From contig NC_060254.1 of the NCBI RefSeq assembly GCF_921293095.1, forward strand, positions 3,472,001-3,536,000: DNA of 64,000 nt, given 5' to 3'. The translations under genes were made by a program, and so were the position numbers. Under the pieces are notes generated by a model. The model ran no database searches. It was not told the DNA's origin and was given only the letters and a program-made list of their open reading frames with translations. This DNA comes from Ischnura elegans (taxonomy: Eukaryota > Arthropoda > Insecta > Odonata > Coenagrionidae). Positions 35,451 to 46,889 of the stretch are shown in pieces; the stretch's first letter is position 1, and each line of letters begins with the position of its first letter.

Positions 35451-36961
35451 GGGGCCGTATTCTGTAACTCTAAACTGATCGGTGCGGCACCGATTCGTCG
35501 GGTGCGACGTCACACCGACTCCCGGCAAGCAGTGGTGCGATTCTGTACGAACCCGATCGGTGCGGCACCGACGTGAGGACGGGAGACCGTCGGTAGTCGT
35601 ACCGACAGCAAAAAGGTGTCGGAACGGCCACCGACTAGTGGGTTTCATGAACTCCCCGGTGCGCATTGTACGTTTTATTTTGTTTTTGCCTCATTACCGA
35701 GTAAATAATGAGGTTTTCTGCAATGTTATCTTTTTCTGCCCCTTCGAATACGCCTCTATAATTCACTGTGTCATCATCTATATTGATTACCTTGGCAGAA
35801 ATATAAGATAATGGTTAATAAACATGAGGTTTGCTAACATATAATGACTTTCTCTCATTTATGTTACCACTTTCACTTGCTTGTAATAGGATTTATTTCA
35901 CTCTATCTTCATTTATTTGCTCCTTTGACATAAAAAAGATATTTTGATTAAATATGAGTTTTGCCGCTATGTTATCACTTTATCCCACTCTGAATAGGCA
36001 ACTATTATTTCACTCAATCATCATTTGGCGTTTTTCTCGACATAGAAATAAGATCTTTTCATTTAAATATGAAGTTTGCCGCAAGGGTATCAGTTTCTTT
36101 CATTTGTAATAGGCAACTATATTTTATTTTATCGTCAGCCATAGATTCACTTGACGATAAAAGAAGATATTTGTTAATAAGTATGAGGTTTGGCGCTATA
36201 TTATCAATTTCTCTCACTTGGAATGCGCAACTTATACATATGTGTTTCACCCGATCACAATTTCTTCACTTCCTCGTCATTACACTTCTTTTAATTACAC
36301 CCATCTCCATATTTTTATAACAATTTCCTAACTTGTTCGTCTAATATAACATTTACATTTGCTTTTGAATCCTACGTTCATGTTCCATGGTATGTGATTT
36401 TCGTCTGCTACGATGCCAATGGTATAACCTTCGGTTGATAGCATTTAGACGGAACTTACTTAATGACAACTATATTACCAAATCATGAATAAATAGCAAT
36501 ATACAGAACCAATATATAAAAAAGAAACTACGATCTCAAGGATAGTTACAATAATTCATTCCAGCAACGACAATCTCCATCACATACGAACTATATTGTG
36601 ATGTTGTAATATTGATTCCTTCGATTCCGTAGGTACAGCAGTACTACCACACATTATATAAGCATTGTTAACAACTTATCCAATAACGATTATCTTAAGC
36701 TAACAATAAGTCGTAATTTCCGCAATGAAAAGATTTAAAACGACGACAACAAACTGTGCCAATGAGTCTTCACTTGTTTATACCCTTCTTTCATTGGTGG
36801 AGGCACGTTAGATGACTTCTAACTTCGGATATATTCGGATTTTCCCTGTTTGGGAAGGAGGGGGAACCGTACCGACTAGTTTGAAACCGACAACCTTACA
36901 GAATCGGGCTTGAAAGGGAAACCGATCGGTGCGGTACCGACGAAATACAGAATACGGCCCC
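35451..36961. mobile_element. TIR DNA transposon, non-autonomous, PIF/Harbinger-like ends
   Basis: 1511 bp bounded by perfect 16-bp inverted repeats GGGGCCGTATTCTGTA / TACAGAATACGGCCCC. Inside each end a second inverted motif occurs: ATTCTGTA with GATCGGTGCGG and its complement, the 17-bp CGGTGCGGCACCGA-type palindrome being repeated on the left. GGGCCGTATTCTG-type ends are common in PIF/Harbinger elements, but the flanking trinucleotides (TCA and AGA) do not form the expected TWA duplication, so the superfamily is an inference. No transposase. The interior is largely a ~115-bp tandem repeat. Confidence 0.75.
35708..36297. repeat. Tandem array, five ~115-bp units
   Basis: Units begin at ATGAGG/ATGAGT/ATGAAG at 35708, 35824, 35954, 36069 and 36183 (spacing 116, 130, 115, 114). 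Each contains variants of TTGCCGCTATGTTATCACTT, then a TCTCTCACTTGGAATAGGCA block, then CATAGAAATAAGAT. The array lies wholly inside the TIR element. Confidence 0.8.
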
Positions 36962-37980
36962 AGAGCGACTACGATCGTCGCTGCCATAACGCCTAGTTCT
37001 ACGTTTATACGTGTCATCTTCCGTATCTCGCCTGTCTGAACTTTCCCATTCATATTGAACTTCTCACTTTAGATCCAAATAAGCTATATTTTTTCCCTGC
37101 CTTTTCCCTTCATATTTATTTATTCCCAAAATGGGCAACTTTGAACCGAGTGATTGGGCTTTTTCACATTAGATTGACCAGCACACGAATACCGGATGGG
37201 AAATATCAAGGCGTAAAAAATTGACAGAATTTTAAGAACATATAGATAATAAATTGAGAAGAAAATTAGCGATATGAAGAGGGGTTTGACGAGGAGCGCG
37301 GGCGATTTGACCCATTTCCACCCAGAAAACTTTCTGCTTGCGATTGCGGAGACATTTAGGCACGTTGCTCATATGGTCGTATTTGGTGATTTAGAGAAAT
37401 ATTGTGGTTATACATCGATCTTCTTGTTTCTTATGATTGGCCCGTTGTCATACAGATACACCTGGTGGTAACAAGGTAAACATCATACGATTAAACTTGA
37501 TAAAAGGATGAATCTCCAAGGAGACTATACTTGCGGATGCAGGAAAGTTGAAATAACCTCACAATGCCATTTCCTGTTTAATTTTATGGTGCTTGGAATA
37601 CACAAATAGTAGGCGTCCATATTGAATTTGCGCTTCGCACCTGCCTCTTTCCGACAGTGGGCTTATATCTACCGCCTTCAAAAATAAACTTAAAAGTGGA
37701 TTTCGTTATTGCAAGCTTTAACAACATATTTGTGATTATTTGACAGAAAAAAGGAGTGCGGGTTATCTTCAAGGAGAGAAGGTCAAAAGACGGAGTTTGC
37801 CATGTCAGATGAAGTTGAATATTTTAGGGAGACGGTGGAACAATAAACACTTTGAAATTGAAAGCAGAAATTTATTTAACTAGAAAGAGAACTTTCAAGA
37901 AAACTACTTTTTTTACCAAATCAATGGTTAGCGAATTCACTTCGTGGAATGGTGAGATGATAGAACCAAAAATAATCTTT
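36962..37980. other. Non-coding DNA
   Basis: No gene or repeat recognised. Confidence 0.35.
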
Positions 37981-38152
37981 GCTATAATCCACACTGCATA
38001 CATTCAAAAATCTACCGGTTTCAACCTTTTCGGATCATTAATCAGATACACTCGCAACCAGTTGAAGCAGTGTTGAATCTTGAAGCTTGTTTTCCTCTTG
38101 ACCTGAAAATGTCGAAACCGGTAGTTTTCAATAGCACTGTGTGAAATATAAC
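37981..38152. repeat. Imperfect palindrome, ~50-bp arms around CTACCGGTTTC
   Basis: The left arm (37981-38034) contains TCTACCGGTTTCAACCTTTT. The right arm (38101-38152) contains its inverted counterpart, CTGAAAATGTCGAAACCGGT. The right arm keeps CTGA...GTCGAAAC, a collapsed version of the hammerhead core CTGAAGA...GAAAC seen elsewhere in the window. The spacer is 66 bp. Similarity outside the central ~30 bp is moderate. Confidence 0.5.
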
Positions 38153-39729
38153 TAAGTTTTTTTATTCTATCATAGTTTTTACGTTTTATTGCAACTAAGG
38201 ATACAAATACCTACTATTGAACTGGACTTTTATTGCTAATCGCGAAAAATCCTTACTTCAATCTATTTATGACACTTCATAGCCTCTTCTTCATACTCTA
38301 ACATAAAGGACCTCTCGTCAGATCTTTCTAATTCGTTAATTCTGTTCCTTTTCAAAAGCTAATTTCTTCCCAATCCTCCCTAATGTTTCGTATTTTCTTC
38401 GCATGTGCGCAGGCCAATTTAGCGTTTTTGGCAATAATCCTCGCCATATTTTCTTTTGCATTATCTTTAAGATATCTTTAACCAGTAAACTGTTCTTGCG
38501 TGTTAAATCGATTCCAGCAAACTAAAAATTAACTTGATAGTTTTTCAGTCACTTTTAAATTTCACTAATTTCAATGACATTTAGTTTAAAAGATGATTCG
38601 AGTTTGGATAGTTAACCTAGCAGCATATTTTCACAATGAAGATGATCATATTAACGCAAAATGGTATTATTAGGACTCAGCTGCAGAGGTTTGGATAAAT
38701 TATTAATTTCATGGGATTAAGTGATGTTTCAGAATCCAACAGGAAACCGACTCCGTGGATATGGAGGCGTTAAAAATGGTCGGAGCAGTGAACCCGCCAT
38801 ATTTAATAGGCCGGGAGCCAGTTTGGCCTCGACTCGTGGTGGGCTAGGAAACACGCAGATGCTTCTCCACGTGCGCCTTCGTGTCAAGTGTGTCTTCTTT
38901 GGCCCTTGGATTTGGCAGCGAATTTCACTACCCAACACACTCTTAACGAATAGGAGCTCTCCAGAATCCGTGGTTCTTTCGTTTGACCATTAAATATACA
39001 AGTCTGAATGACTCACTTGAAATTGAATTCAACGAACTACAATCTATTCACGATCTACGATTTATCCACGGTGTAAATATTTTTGAAATCCATTCAATAC
39101 GTGTTGGAAAACGTATTAGCATACGATCGACTTAAATACATTATGTAAATATTGTTTTCGCATCTTTAAGTTCATCGTGAGACATTTATTGTACATTACA
39201 CTGAGCAACTGAAATTCCAACAGATATAAATACAAACAAAAGAAAATTAATACAAATTTAAACTCATATTATCTATGCGAAATACCTCTATCAATATAGG
39301 TTATCTATTGAAAATTTAAAAAAGTTTCTGTGATACATTTTTACTTGATCATTTAGTAGATATGTATAATACATGAGACACTTATATACTATCAGGTACA
39401 TGTACACAAAAATATAGTACAGAGATATAACAGAATTTTTGTCGTTAGTAATCGTTGGTTTATTCGTAGGGTAAAGAAAATAATTATAAATATATAGACA
39501 GTAAAAAAAGAATTTCTTTTGATTTTAGCACATTTTTACATTAGTCACATTTTACATGATCAGATAGTTTTGATAATACATTTTATGCGGAGGTCATCAT
39601 ATTCGCACTTCAATGTGTATCCAGGTCTAAAAAAAACGGTAGAACAAGTGATATATTTGCCCGACGATTAGGTTGAGGAATTCGTCCAATTCACAAAAAA
39701 ATACCCGGTGGAACTTGTATACTCATCTT
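38153..39729. other. AT-rich DNA, no gene seen
   Basis: A GC-richer patch at 38740-38960 contains CCGCCATATTTAATAGG. No transposon motif is seen and no exon is supported. Confidence 0.35.
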
Positions 39730-39828
39730 TTTTTGTAAACAAATTGAGTTCTTACACCCCCCCCCCCCCCCCCCCCCGCCATACGCCCATTAAGGTGGCT
39801 TGTATTGGGGTAGTATTTAGGTTTAGGT
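39730..39828 (+). mobile_element. LINE 3' terminus with 21-nt poly-C, split by mariner
   Basis: A 21-base C run (39757-39777) leads into GCCATACGCCCATTAAGGTG, the degenerate LINE terminal hairpin (CGCC pairs with GGTG through one G-U). GTAGTATTTAGGTTTAGG follows as tail. The mariner begins at the next TA. Confidence 0.55.
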
Positions 39829-39829
39829 A

Positions 39830-41148
39830 CGAGGGTCGTTTGATAAGTCCGTCACATTTAGAATTTCCCACATAGTTGCCATAAAAAATACAATAGTCCT
39901 GTTATTTACCATCTATTAGTAAACAGCTGTGAAATTTTTAGCCATTTCCGTCGTTTAGTTCGAGTTTGACAGCCATTGAAAGCAGAGAACTTTAACAATA
40001 TCGGAAAAAAGTGCATTTCGCGTGCTAACTAAACATTATTTCTTGCGCGATAAAACTGTCACCGAAATCATGTAAAGACATTGTAAATACTAGGTAAAAC
40101 TCTGTGGCATCAATTTCAATGGTGAAGAAAAGAAGAAGTTCACTGAATTCCGTTGCGGTCGTAGCAGCTCAAGTGACGCCGAAAGTTCAGGACGCCCGAA
40201 AGAGGCCCTCGCGCTAGAAGCCGCGGATAAAATCCATAGAATGATGATGGGCGATCAAAGAATGATTGTGTGAGGTGACTGATTATGTGGGCATCTCAAA
40301 TGAGCGAGTAAATCACATTTTACATGAATGTTTGGTCATGAAAAAGCTATTCGCGTGGTGGGTGCCGCGATTGCTCAAACTCAAGCATAAGCACAGCCGC
40401 ATGACCACTTCGAAGGAGTGATTGGCGATGTTTAGTTGCAATCCGAGAGAGTTTTTGCGCCGTTACGTAACCGTGGATGAAACATGGATCCATCACAACA
40501 CACCAGACCCCAAAGAGCGATGAAGACCCTTGGTTCCTGTGGGTGATCGTGCACCAAAGAAGGCTAAGGTGGTCACTCTGCCAACAAGATCATGGCCACA
40601 GTTTTTTTGGGATGTACGCGGTGTCATTTTCATCGAATACCTTGAAAAGGGTAAAACGATCACCGGAGAATATTATTCGGAGCTTTTGGGCAGATTCGAT
40701 ATCAATTTGAAGGAAAAACGACCGTAAATGAAGACGAAAAAGTTCTGTTTCATCAAAACATTGTAAGGGTGCACGCGTGTGTAATCATCATGGCAAAAAT
40801 CCATCAATTAGGTAATGAATTACTTCCCCATCCTGCATATTCTACAGATTTAGCCCATTGCTACATTTATTGCATTTATTTATTTACATTTATTTACTTT
40901 TTGTTTCAAAATATAAATAAATGGCTAAACGGTCAGAGATATGGGTCGAATCAAGGGGTTGTCACTGAAACGAGCGCTTAATTTGAGGGGCCTTGATGAA
41001 AGGTATTATTTAGAAGGAATAAAATATTTGGAAAAACGTTATATTAACTGTGTCGCGCTAAAAAGAGACCATGTAGAGAAATAAAACATTTTTTACCGAA
41101 AAAAATATATTATATCCAAAAAGTCACGGACTTATCAAACCACCCTCG
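39830..41148 (+). mobile_element. mariner transposon
   Basis: 1319 bp. Inverted ends begin CGAGGGTCGTTTGATAAGTC on the left and CGAGGGTGGTTTGATAAGTC on the right strand; there are two mismatches in about 24 bp. TA flanks both ends (39828-39829 and 41149-41150), the mariner target duplication. It sits at the tail of a LINE 3' end. The single transposase frame is destroyed. Confidence 0.95.
39995..41084 (+). pseudogene. mariner transposase, inactivated
   Basis: Decayed D,D34D transposase with stops and frameshifts throughout. It is recognisable from KHYFLRDKTVTEIM, the RVTVDETWIHH-type first catalytic block near 40470, DRAPKKAKVVTLPTRSWPQF, GVIFIEYLEKGKTITGEYY, the HQN..RVH block near 40757 and HPAYSTDLAHC near 40835. 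The last two catalytic Asp are replaced (HQD to HQN; PCD to HCY). A TTTA-rich expansion follows the third block. The reading ends with the TAA at 41082-41084. No start ATG remains in frame. It cannot make active transposase. Confidence 0.85.
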
Positions 41149-41150
41149 TA

Positions 41151-43573
41151 TTATCGAATTGGTTCCTTTGTTGCTCTTATGTTGTATATTATTCCCACTT
41201 ACCATAATGTGAGTGTAACTGCGTATTTCATGGGATGTTTAGTGTTGCATATTGTGTTCTTATAAATAGTTACACTCACATCTATTTTATAGTTATTTAT
41301 GAAAATTGTGTCCTAATTAGGAGTGTGAATTCGCGAAAAAGTACTTAAGTTTCCTTATCAAAGTGAAAGACATCACTCAGAAACACAATAAAATCTCGAC
41401 GACTCTTTGGGACTGAAAAAATACGAGAGATAATTGTATGGTTTTGTTTTTCCGCGGAAAATAATAGACCCCTGTGAGAATGAATCCACTTCCTTTTTTT
41501 AGCTACAATTGAAAGAGTTTCAAACTTACGACTTGAATCATAGCTGAACTGTTTTTCAGGATAAGGCTACTGCCGTTTCATTTCAATCGTAACATCACGT
41601 CTATTCAGCTAGGTTTCGGAGTAGATGAGAGATGAGACTTTAAATGAGTTCATTGCCCTCTGATGTCATCTCCAGCGAATCCAAGATTGCTGCGTGGAAT
41701 TATTCGCGGATTTTAACGGGGTGCGATTAACGAGATTTCGGAGGAACGTTTTGATTGGCTATCCATCCATGAGCGGATCTGATTCTTCGCGAGATAGTGC
41801 TATTAGTGGAATTTCGTTTGTTTCTGCTGCCCAATGATCATCAGATCATATGTCGTGAGAAGCGCAATCTTTTTCCTGGGCAGGGCGTCGTTTGTGTGTA
41901 CTGAAGTCTCAGTTTTAACTGTTTCTCGGAATCAAAACTTTCTGGTTCCATTAATTGGCTTGCGCGAGATTTTGCGAACAGCAAGATGTTGAAGAGAAAA
42001 TAACCGGCTGGGAAAACGTTTAAGTGTTGGACCACGCTACAAGAGCAATTTAACAGCTAATCGCGGATATCGCTAGCGGAGAATAAGATGTGAATTGTAA
42101 ACGGAGGATTACGCTGAACCTATTACATACTCCCATTTCAAAAGAAATTAACACGATCATTTACCTTCAGGGCTGCTTTCTCTCCATACGTCATTATCTG
42201 TATCCTATTAGCATCATTGGCCAAAGTGGCACTTCGCGAATATTATGTAAATAATTCATGCAACCTTTTACTGAAAGTAACACTTTCACTACACTAATCT
42301 AAACGTTTTATCACTGATATGCACAGGGTGCGATAGACATATCCCACTAAGGTTGTTCAAAACCTTTGAAATTCACAAATTTAATGCGAACATACACGCT
42401 AAATAACACTGAGGAATGGGGAAGTACTTGCTAAATTTGGATAAAGATTTCGATCAATTATTCCAGGTATTATATTAGAGACAGGAAATGTGAATCATAT
42501 GCAAAACTAATTTGTTCTTACCACACGATTTCCCTACGCCATAGGTACTCACTTTTATATGCCAAAATGTCCTTTAATATGAATTAAAATGCACATCTTG
42601 GTCATAAGTATAACTGGAAACGGCAAGTAATTGTGGGTAACGCCTTGAAGGATTAAACTCTGAATCACCATAGTTTTAACAGTTATTTATTTAAAATAAA
42701 TAATAACATCTACCTGCACTACTCTATGCTATGAAAATAAATATTCAAATATTACATTCATAGTTAGAACTAATATCTACCCAGGAAAGACCAATTTTTT
42801 GTTACAGTATATTTAACGGTTACCGACTAATTAGATTTCAACACAGACGAGTTTTTATTATAAATAAAATAGTACAACCGGACACATTTCCCGATGGCTA
42901 AAAAAAGGTTTCACCAAAATATGTATAAAATAAATTTATGTAATATCAAAATATTTATTCTTAGTTCCCATATACATCCTTAACTTTTTTCAATATTGGA
43001 AAAATTCTAGAACGCCACGAATATTTTTAGTGGTAAATCGATCCCTTCAGGTATTGTGCTAAATAGGAAAACTTTACTAGTACCAACTTAGTGATCGGCT
43101 CTTCATCGTGCACAAGTAGTCATTTTTTCCCACGAAGTTTAGTGTTGCTGGTTTTGCTGGAACAGCAACAAAAATAAGTACTCTCGCTACAGCGATAGTA
43201 AAAATATTATAATACCAATATAAAATTAAAATTTTATCATGCAGAAACACAAAATTGAGGGTGAAAAATTGGGGCACAGTTATTTTCCTTGCACATATTC
43301 CCGTTGAGGCAATTTCTGCGCCAACAGAAGACCGTAGAAACCACGCGCAGTTCAGCAGTGATTTGTGAGGCACATGTGAGGAATCGTTCGCCTTTCGCCA
43401 ATCCTTTTAATCGATTACATCGTCATTTGTTATCGTGGAATGGATGAAAAGATAAAACAGAGAGCAGTTAGAAGGGTGTGAGGAGGGTAGGAGTGGGGGA
43501 AGATAGAAAGGTGCCACGAAGCTTATATTTGGACTCCCATCGCAAACGGTTCTCTCTCACTCTCTCTCCTGCC
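41151..43573. other. AT-rich DNA, no gene seen
   Basis: No transposon motif, tRNA or supported exon in about 2.4 kb. Confidence 0.4.
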
Positions 43574-43581
43574 CCACCAAT

Positions 43582-43872
43582 CAGGGGCGCAGCTAGGAAT
43601 TAAGGCTGGGGGGGGGGGGTTAAGGTGCAACTAATACCGTGGTGTGTGGGGTATGGAATACCCACCAGGATAAGCGATATGTGCCATATTAATTAATTGC
43701 GAAATTTTAACATAAACGGTTCTAAATGGTGAGTTTTACGGCTTTCTGAGGGATATTTTATTAATCCTTACACTATTAATAATAATATCAATCCAATTAA
43801 GTAAAATGGAATAAACTTTAAAATTTCTCTGAGATCTGGGAGGGGGTTTATCCCCCCCTCGTTGTGTCACTG
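43582..43872. mobile_element. hAT-type MITE, family D
   Basis: 291 bp, left end CAGGGGCGCAGCTAGGAATT, right end complementary but diverged (..GTGTCACTG). It is flanked by a perfect 8-bp duplication CCACCAAT (43574-43581 and 43873-43880). G-run near the left, C-run near the right, no ORF. Confidence 0.8.
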
Positions 43873-44045
43873 CCACCAATGGCGCAACTCGTCTGAAACA
43901 GAATCAAAATGTTTTGAGAAAAGGAGGTATTTTATCTTGGCTCGTGAAATATTGTTACATAAAACCTCCTGCAACAATGTCTTGATACACTTTGAATCAA
44001 AGCAATAAGTTGAGTAGATTTCACATAATCTTGATACACCTCATA

Positions 44046-44173
44046 AATGAAAAGAAACACTTTGTTGTATCCCACGAATTTATTGTCAGGTACAACTAGT
44101 TTCGACGCAGCGGCGTCATCTTCAGGTACCTGAAAATTAATTAGTGGAATATAGTAAAGTTTCTCTTTTCATT
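44046..44173. repeat. 48-bp inverted repeat with a hammerhead in its centre
   Basis: Arms 44046-44093 and 44126-44173 are inverted copies with 39 of 48 positions matching; the innermost 8 bp are perfect. The 32-bp spacer holds the hammerhead core. One arm with its core is also present at 61.3-61.4 kb, so this is a dispersed element, probably a Penelope-like terminal unit copied head to head. Confidence 0.75.
44086..44133 (-). ncRNA. Hammerhead ribozyme, complete fold
   Basis: Minus strand, 48 nt. Stem I is 8 perfect pairs (TCAGGTAC with GTACCTGA). Core CTGAAGA is followed by one unpaired T. Stem II is 5 perfect pairs (GACGC-CGCT-GCGTC). Then GAAAC, a minimal stem III (AC-TA-GT) and T17, giving a GUU cleavage triplet. 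All core bases are present apart from the extra T after A9. This is the type I hammerhead with a very short stem III known from Penelope-like elements. Activity in a monomer may be low because stem III has only two pairs. Confidence 0.7.
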
Positions 44174-44544
44174 AACGATAGAATGGACTTCCAAAAGGTT
44201 GAAACTCAGACGATAGAGATAATCCTGACATATCTACTTCGTTAATGTTCAAATTAATGGGAACTATGTATTTTCTATGACAACGGAAGTGTTGCCACCA
44301 GATAGTACCCATAGTTTGCAATATAATAGAAAATGTTATTTCAAAATATCAGTATTTTTGATTTTATCGATAGAAAGTAATGGTGAAACGCCTACGTTTA
44401 TGAAACTCGCAATACAAAATACCGAGGCTTGATGTCAGTGTAGCCATATACTGTGTAGACTCTCCTACTCCGTTGCTATCCTCGAGGAAGAGCAGGGAAG
44501 GTGCTACTTATATCGTCAAAATATTGCCTTAGCATTGCTGTATC

Positions 44545-44900
44545 TCATCATCATCACCGGTCCATAACAATACTAAGATTGTTTCGACGCAGCTCTCCAC
44601 TCAGTTCTCCTATCAGCTAATCTCTTCACACCTACGCATTTCTTCTCTTTCACATCCTTCTTTTCCTATGAGATATATTTTATTCTAGGTCTTCTTTTTC
44701 CATTCTTGCCGTCCACTTGCCCCTCGACGATTGTCTTCAACATGATTTGGGACTTCCTCCCTCCTAACTCGGTCGATCCAATTGATCGTCATCAATTTTC
44801 TGTAGCACCACATTTCGAAGGCCTCTAACCATGATTCCTCCGAAGCTGTCATTGTCGTTGCCTCACTTCCGTGGAAAAACATCTACCATGCGTTGTTGTA
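44545..44900 (-). pseudogene. RTE-like LINE RT C-terminal fragment
   Basis: The minus strand encodes EESWLEAFEMWCYRKLMTIN, WIDRVRREEV and, in another frame, IVEGQVDGKNGKRR-type sequence. This matches the tail of the AP-endonuclease/RT proteins of RTE-like LINEs (FEMWCYRRM..I.W..R..NEEVL). The 3' end is very short and closes in GAT repeats (CATCATCATC on the plus strand), typical of RTE. Frameshifted and 5' truncated. Confidence 0.75.
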
Positions 44901-45924
44901 CCTAGTATTTCATATATCCAGGGGTTTTACCCGTACTTTCTATCTAAATATTTCGAAAACTAAGTCCCCCATTGGACTCTTGAGCAAAAATATTTATCTC
45001 GTAAAAAGTGTGAGATAAAGACCGAAAAATCTCCCGATATACGTAGTCGCGTCAACGAGTGAGTTAATTCAGGGACAGAGGGCACTGATTGGATTTGGGC
45101 CATGTCCTAAATGAGATAAAATGTGGCCAATGTAAGCAAAAAAAAATTAAAAATAAAATACAAGTGCTGCCGTTGTTTTGTGTGGGATTGCATGAATGTT
45201 CAATAGTCGGAGGTAGTGATTGTGCCTCAGGGAAATGGACGAGGAAAGAGAGGAGAAGAAACGGTTTAGCTTGTTACTCTGCAATTAACCGCAAAAGTAA
45301 AAACAACGGGATGCAGGAAAAGTGCAGATATTAGCTTCCCTAAAGGTCTAGTTCGGTAAGTCTTTTTCGGGAAACACTCCCTAGTATCACACTTTACGAA
45401 TTGATTGGAAAATTCATATTTCTTCGAAGTCTACTTTTGATGGTGCTTAGAAGTTAGAAGAACGGATGCCTTACAATTTTCTAGTGCCCATGATTCAGGT
45501 ATACCTACGAGTGCTCATGGTTGCATTTATGCTAGGCGCGGATGCATGTAAATATGTATATGGATTCGTTGCCGGTAATTTAAGGTGTTATCTAACTTCA
45601 GTATTTTTTACCTTAATTATGAGTTGAGTTATAGCTAAGTACGGTTAGTTAAGTGAAGATAGTCTCCAATAAATCCTTACTGAACAATCCCCTGTTATAG
45701 ATTAACCTAGCTTAACCCTGAGGTAACCATCTTTTTTCAGGCAAGGCCTACAGTATATTTCCTTGCTCTGTAGCAATGGCGTTCGAGTTATTTCAAATTT
45801 AGCGCATATCCAACTTGTTTTCAGGTTGATCGCCAAGCGGAATTCCCTTCACAAAATTTTAAAGTTGTATTCTCATAATATCCTCTCTATACCCTTACTC
45901 TCTGTTAACGGTTTGCAACTCTTC
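44901..45924. other. Non-coding DNA
   Basis: No gene recognised. An 81-codon frame near 45.1-45.3 kb has no family motif. Confidence 0.35.
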
Positions 45925-46035
45925 CACGATCGATAAGAGGCTATAAAGGCAGCCAGCTTTTGGTCTTTCTAATAGGTTAGTTGACTCGTAGTGTAGCCTA
46001 CTAACTTAAGTATTCCTTTATACATGTTTCTGTTT
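45925..46035 (+). mobile_element. LINE 3' fragment (first of a tandem pair)
   Basis: CGATCGATAAGAGGCTATAA and the following ~90 bp match the stop-codon region and early 3' UTR of the copy ending at 46.37 kb. It stops at CATGTTTCT, where the next LINE fragment begins. Confidence 0.55.
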
Positions 46036-46880
46036 ACGTATGCTGCCAGGTATGTGAAAGGTCGTTACGATAGTCTTGTTAGTGTAACTGACCTCTTAGA
46101 TAAACTCGGATGGGAATCTCTGTCGGACCGTAGATTGAAAAATAGACTAAACCTTTTAGATAAATTCAAGAGCAGTGTCTTCTCTAACGGAGTTAACTAT
46201 ATCTTACGGACGCCAACATACTACGGAAGATCAGATCATATAAATAAAATAAGAGAGATAGATTGCAGAACAGACAGATTCCGAATGTCATTTTTTCCAC
46301 GATCAATAAGAGATTATAACGGCAGCGATAGAACTCATAAATAGATTGCATGACTTGTAGTGTAGCCAACTAACCTATGTAAAACTTAATGCATGTTTCT
46401 TAATTGGTATGGTATTTGGGGGAGGCGACCGACAGCTGAGGTCATTTGCACCATGAGGGAAGGATAGGTAGAGAAGGGTGGAGAGAAACCCGGCGTCGGC
46501 ATTAGCCTGCTCTTAAGGAAAGGCGCCAAGGGGACCACGGCTTAACGTCCCATCCGACGGACGGAGTGTTGCGCTTGAAATGTTCTCCACACAAGATGCA
46601 AGCAGGGATCGGGCAGTCTCTGAAAATCCTCTTCCACCGCCGGGATTTGAACCCGAGCCCGCCGGGTGGGAAGCCAACACTCTAGCCACCACACCAACCC
46701 GATCCCTTGTTTCTTAGTTACATTATTATTTCTAACAGCATATGGTAGTATAATCTGTTAGTATACGTGACGTTTTTTGGACCGTGTGGTGTGGATGTGG
46801 GAGTCCAATTGCATGCTGCATGCTGGTGATTGATCACCCCCTGCCAAACACCCTAGAGGTGGCTCGCAGGGTATTATTTA
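46036..46880 (+). pseudogene. CR1-like LINE 3' end, interrupted by a SINE
   Basis: The frame at 46036-46344 reads AARYVKGRYDSLVSVTD, KLGWESLSDRRLKNRLNLLD, KIREIDCRTDRFRMSFFPRS and RDYNG. This is the end of a LINE RT protein, the same family as the minus-strand copy at 1.5-1.9 kb. The 3' UTR is split by a SINE (46406-46707), then resumes and ends with GCATGCTGGTGATTGATCAC, the terminal hairpin CCCTGC..CACC-TAGAG-GGTG..GCAGGG (46836-46870) and a TAGATGTAGA tail. The RT core and endonuclease are missing. Confidence 0.8.
46406..46707 (-). mobile_element. tRNA-derived SINE
   Basis: The minus strand begins with a tRNA-like head: A-box-like GTGGTGGCTAGAG and B box GGGTTCAAATCCC. A ~200-bp unique body follows (GGGACGTTAAGCCGTGGTCC) and the 3' end is GTCGGTCGCCTCCCCCAAAT. 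It is flanked by TGTTTCTTAATT (46394-46405) and TGTTTCTTAGTT (46708-46719), 11 of 12 identical, and is inserted in the LINE 3' UTR. Transcribed by RNA polymerase III if active; it needs a partner LINE. Confidence 0.85.
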
Positions 46881-46889
46881 GATGTAGAC

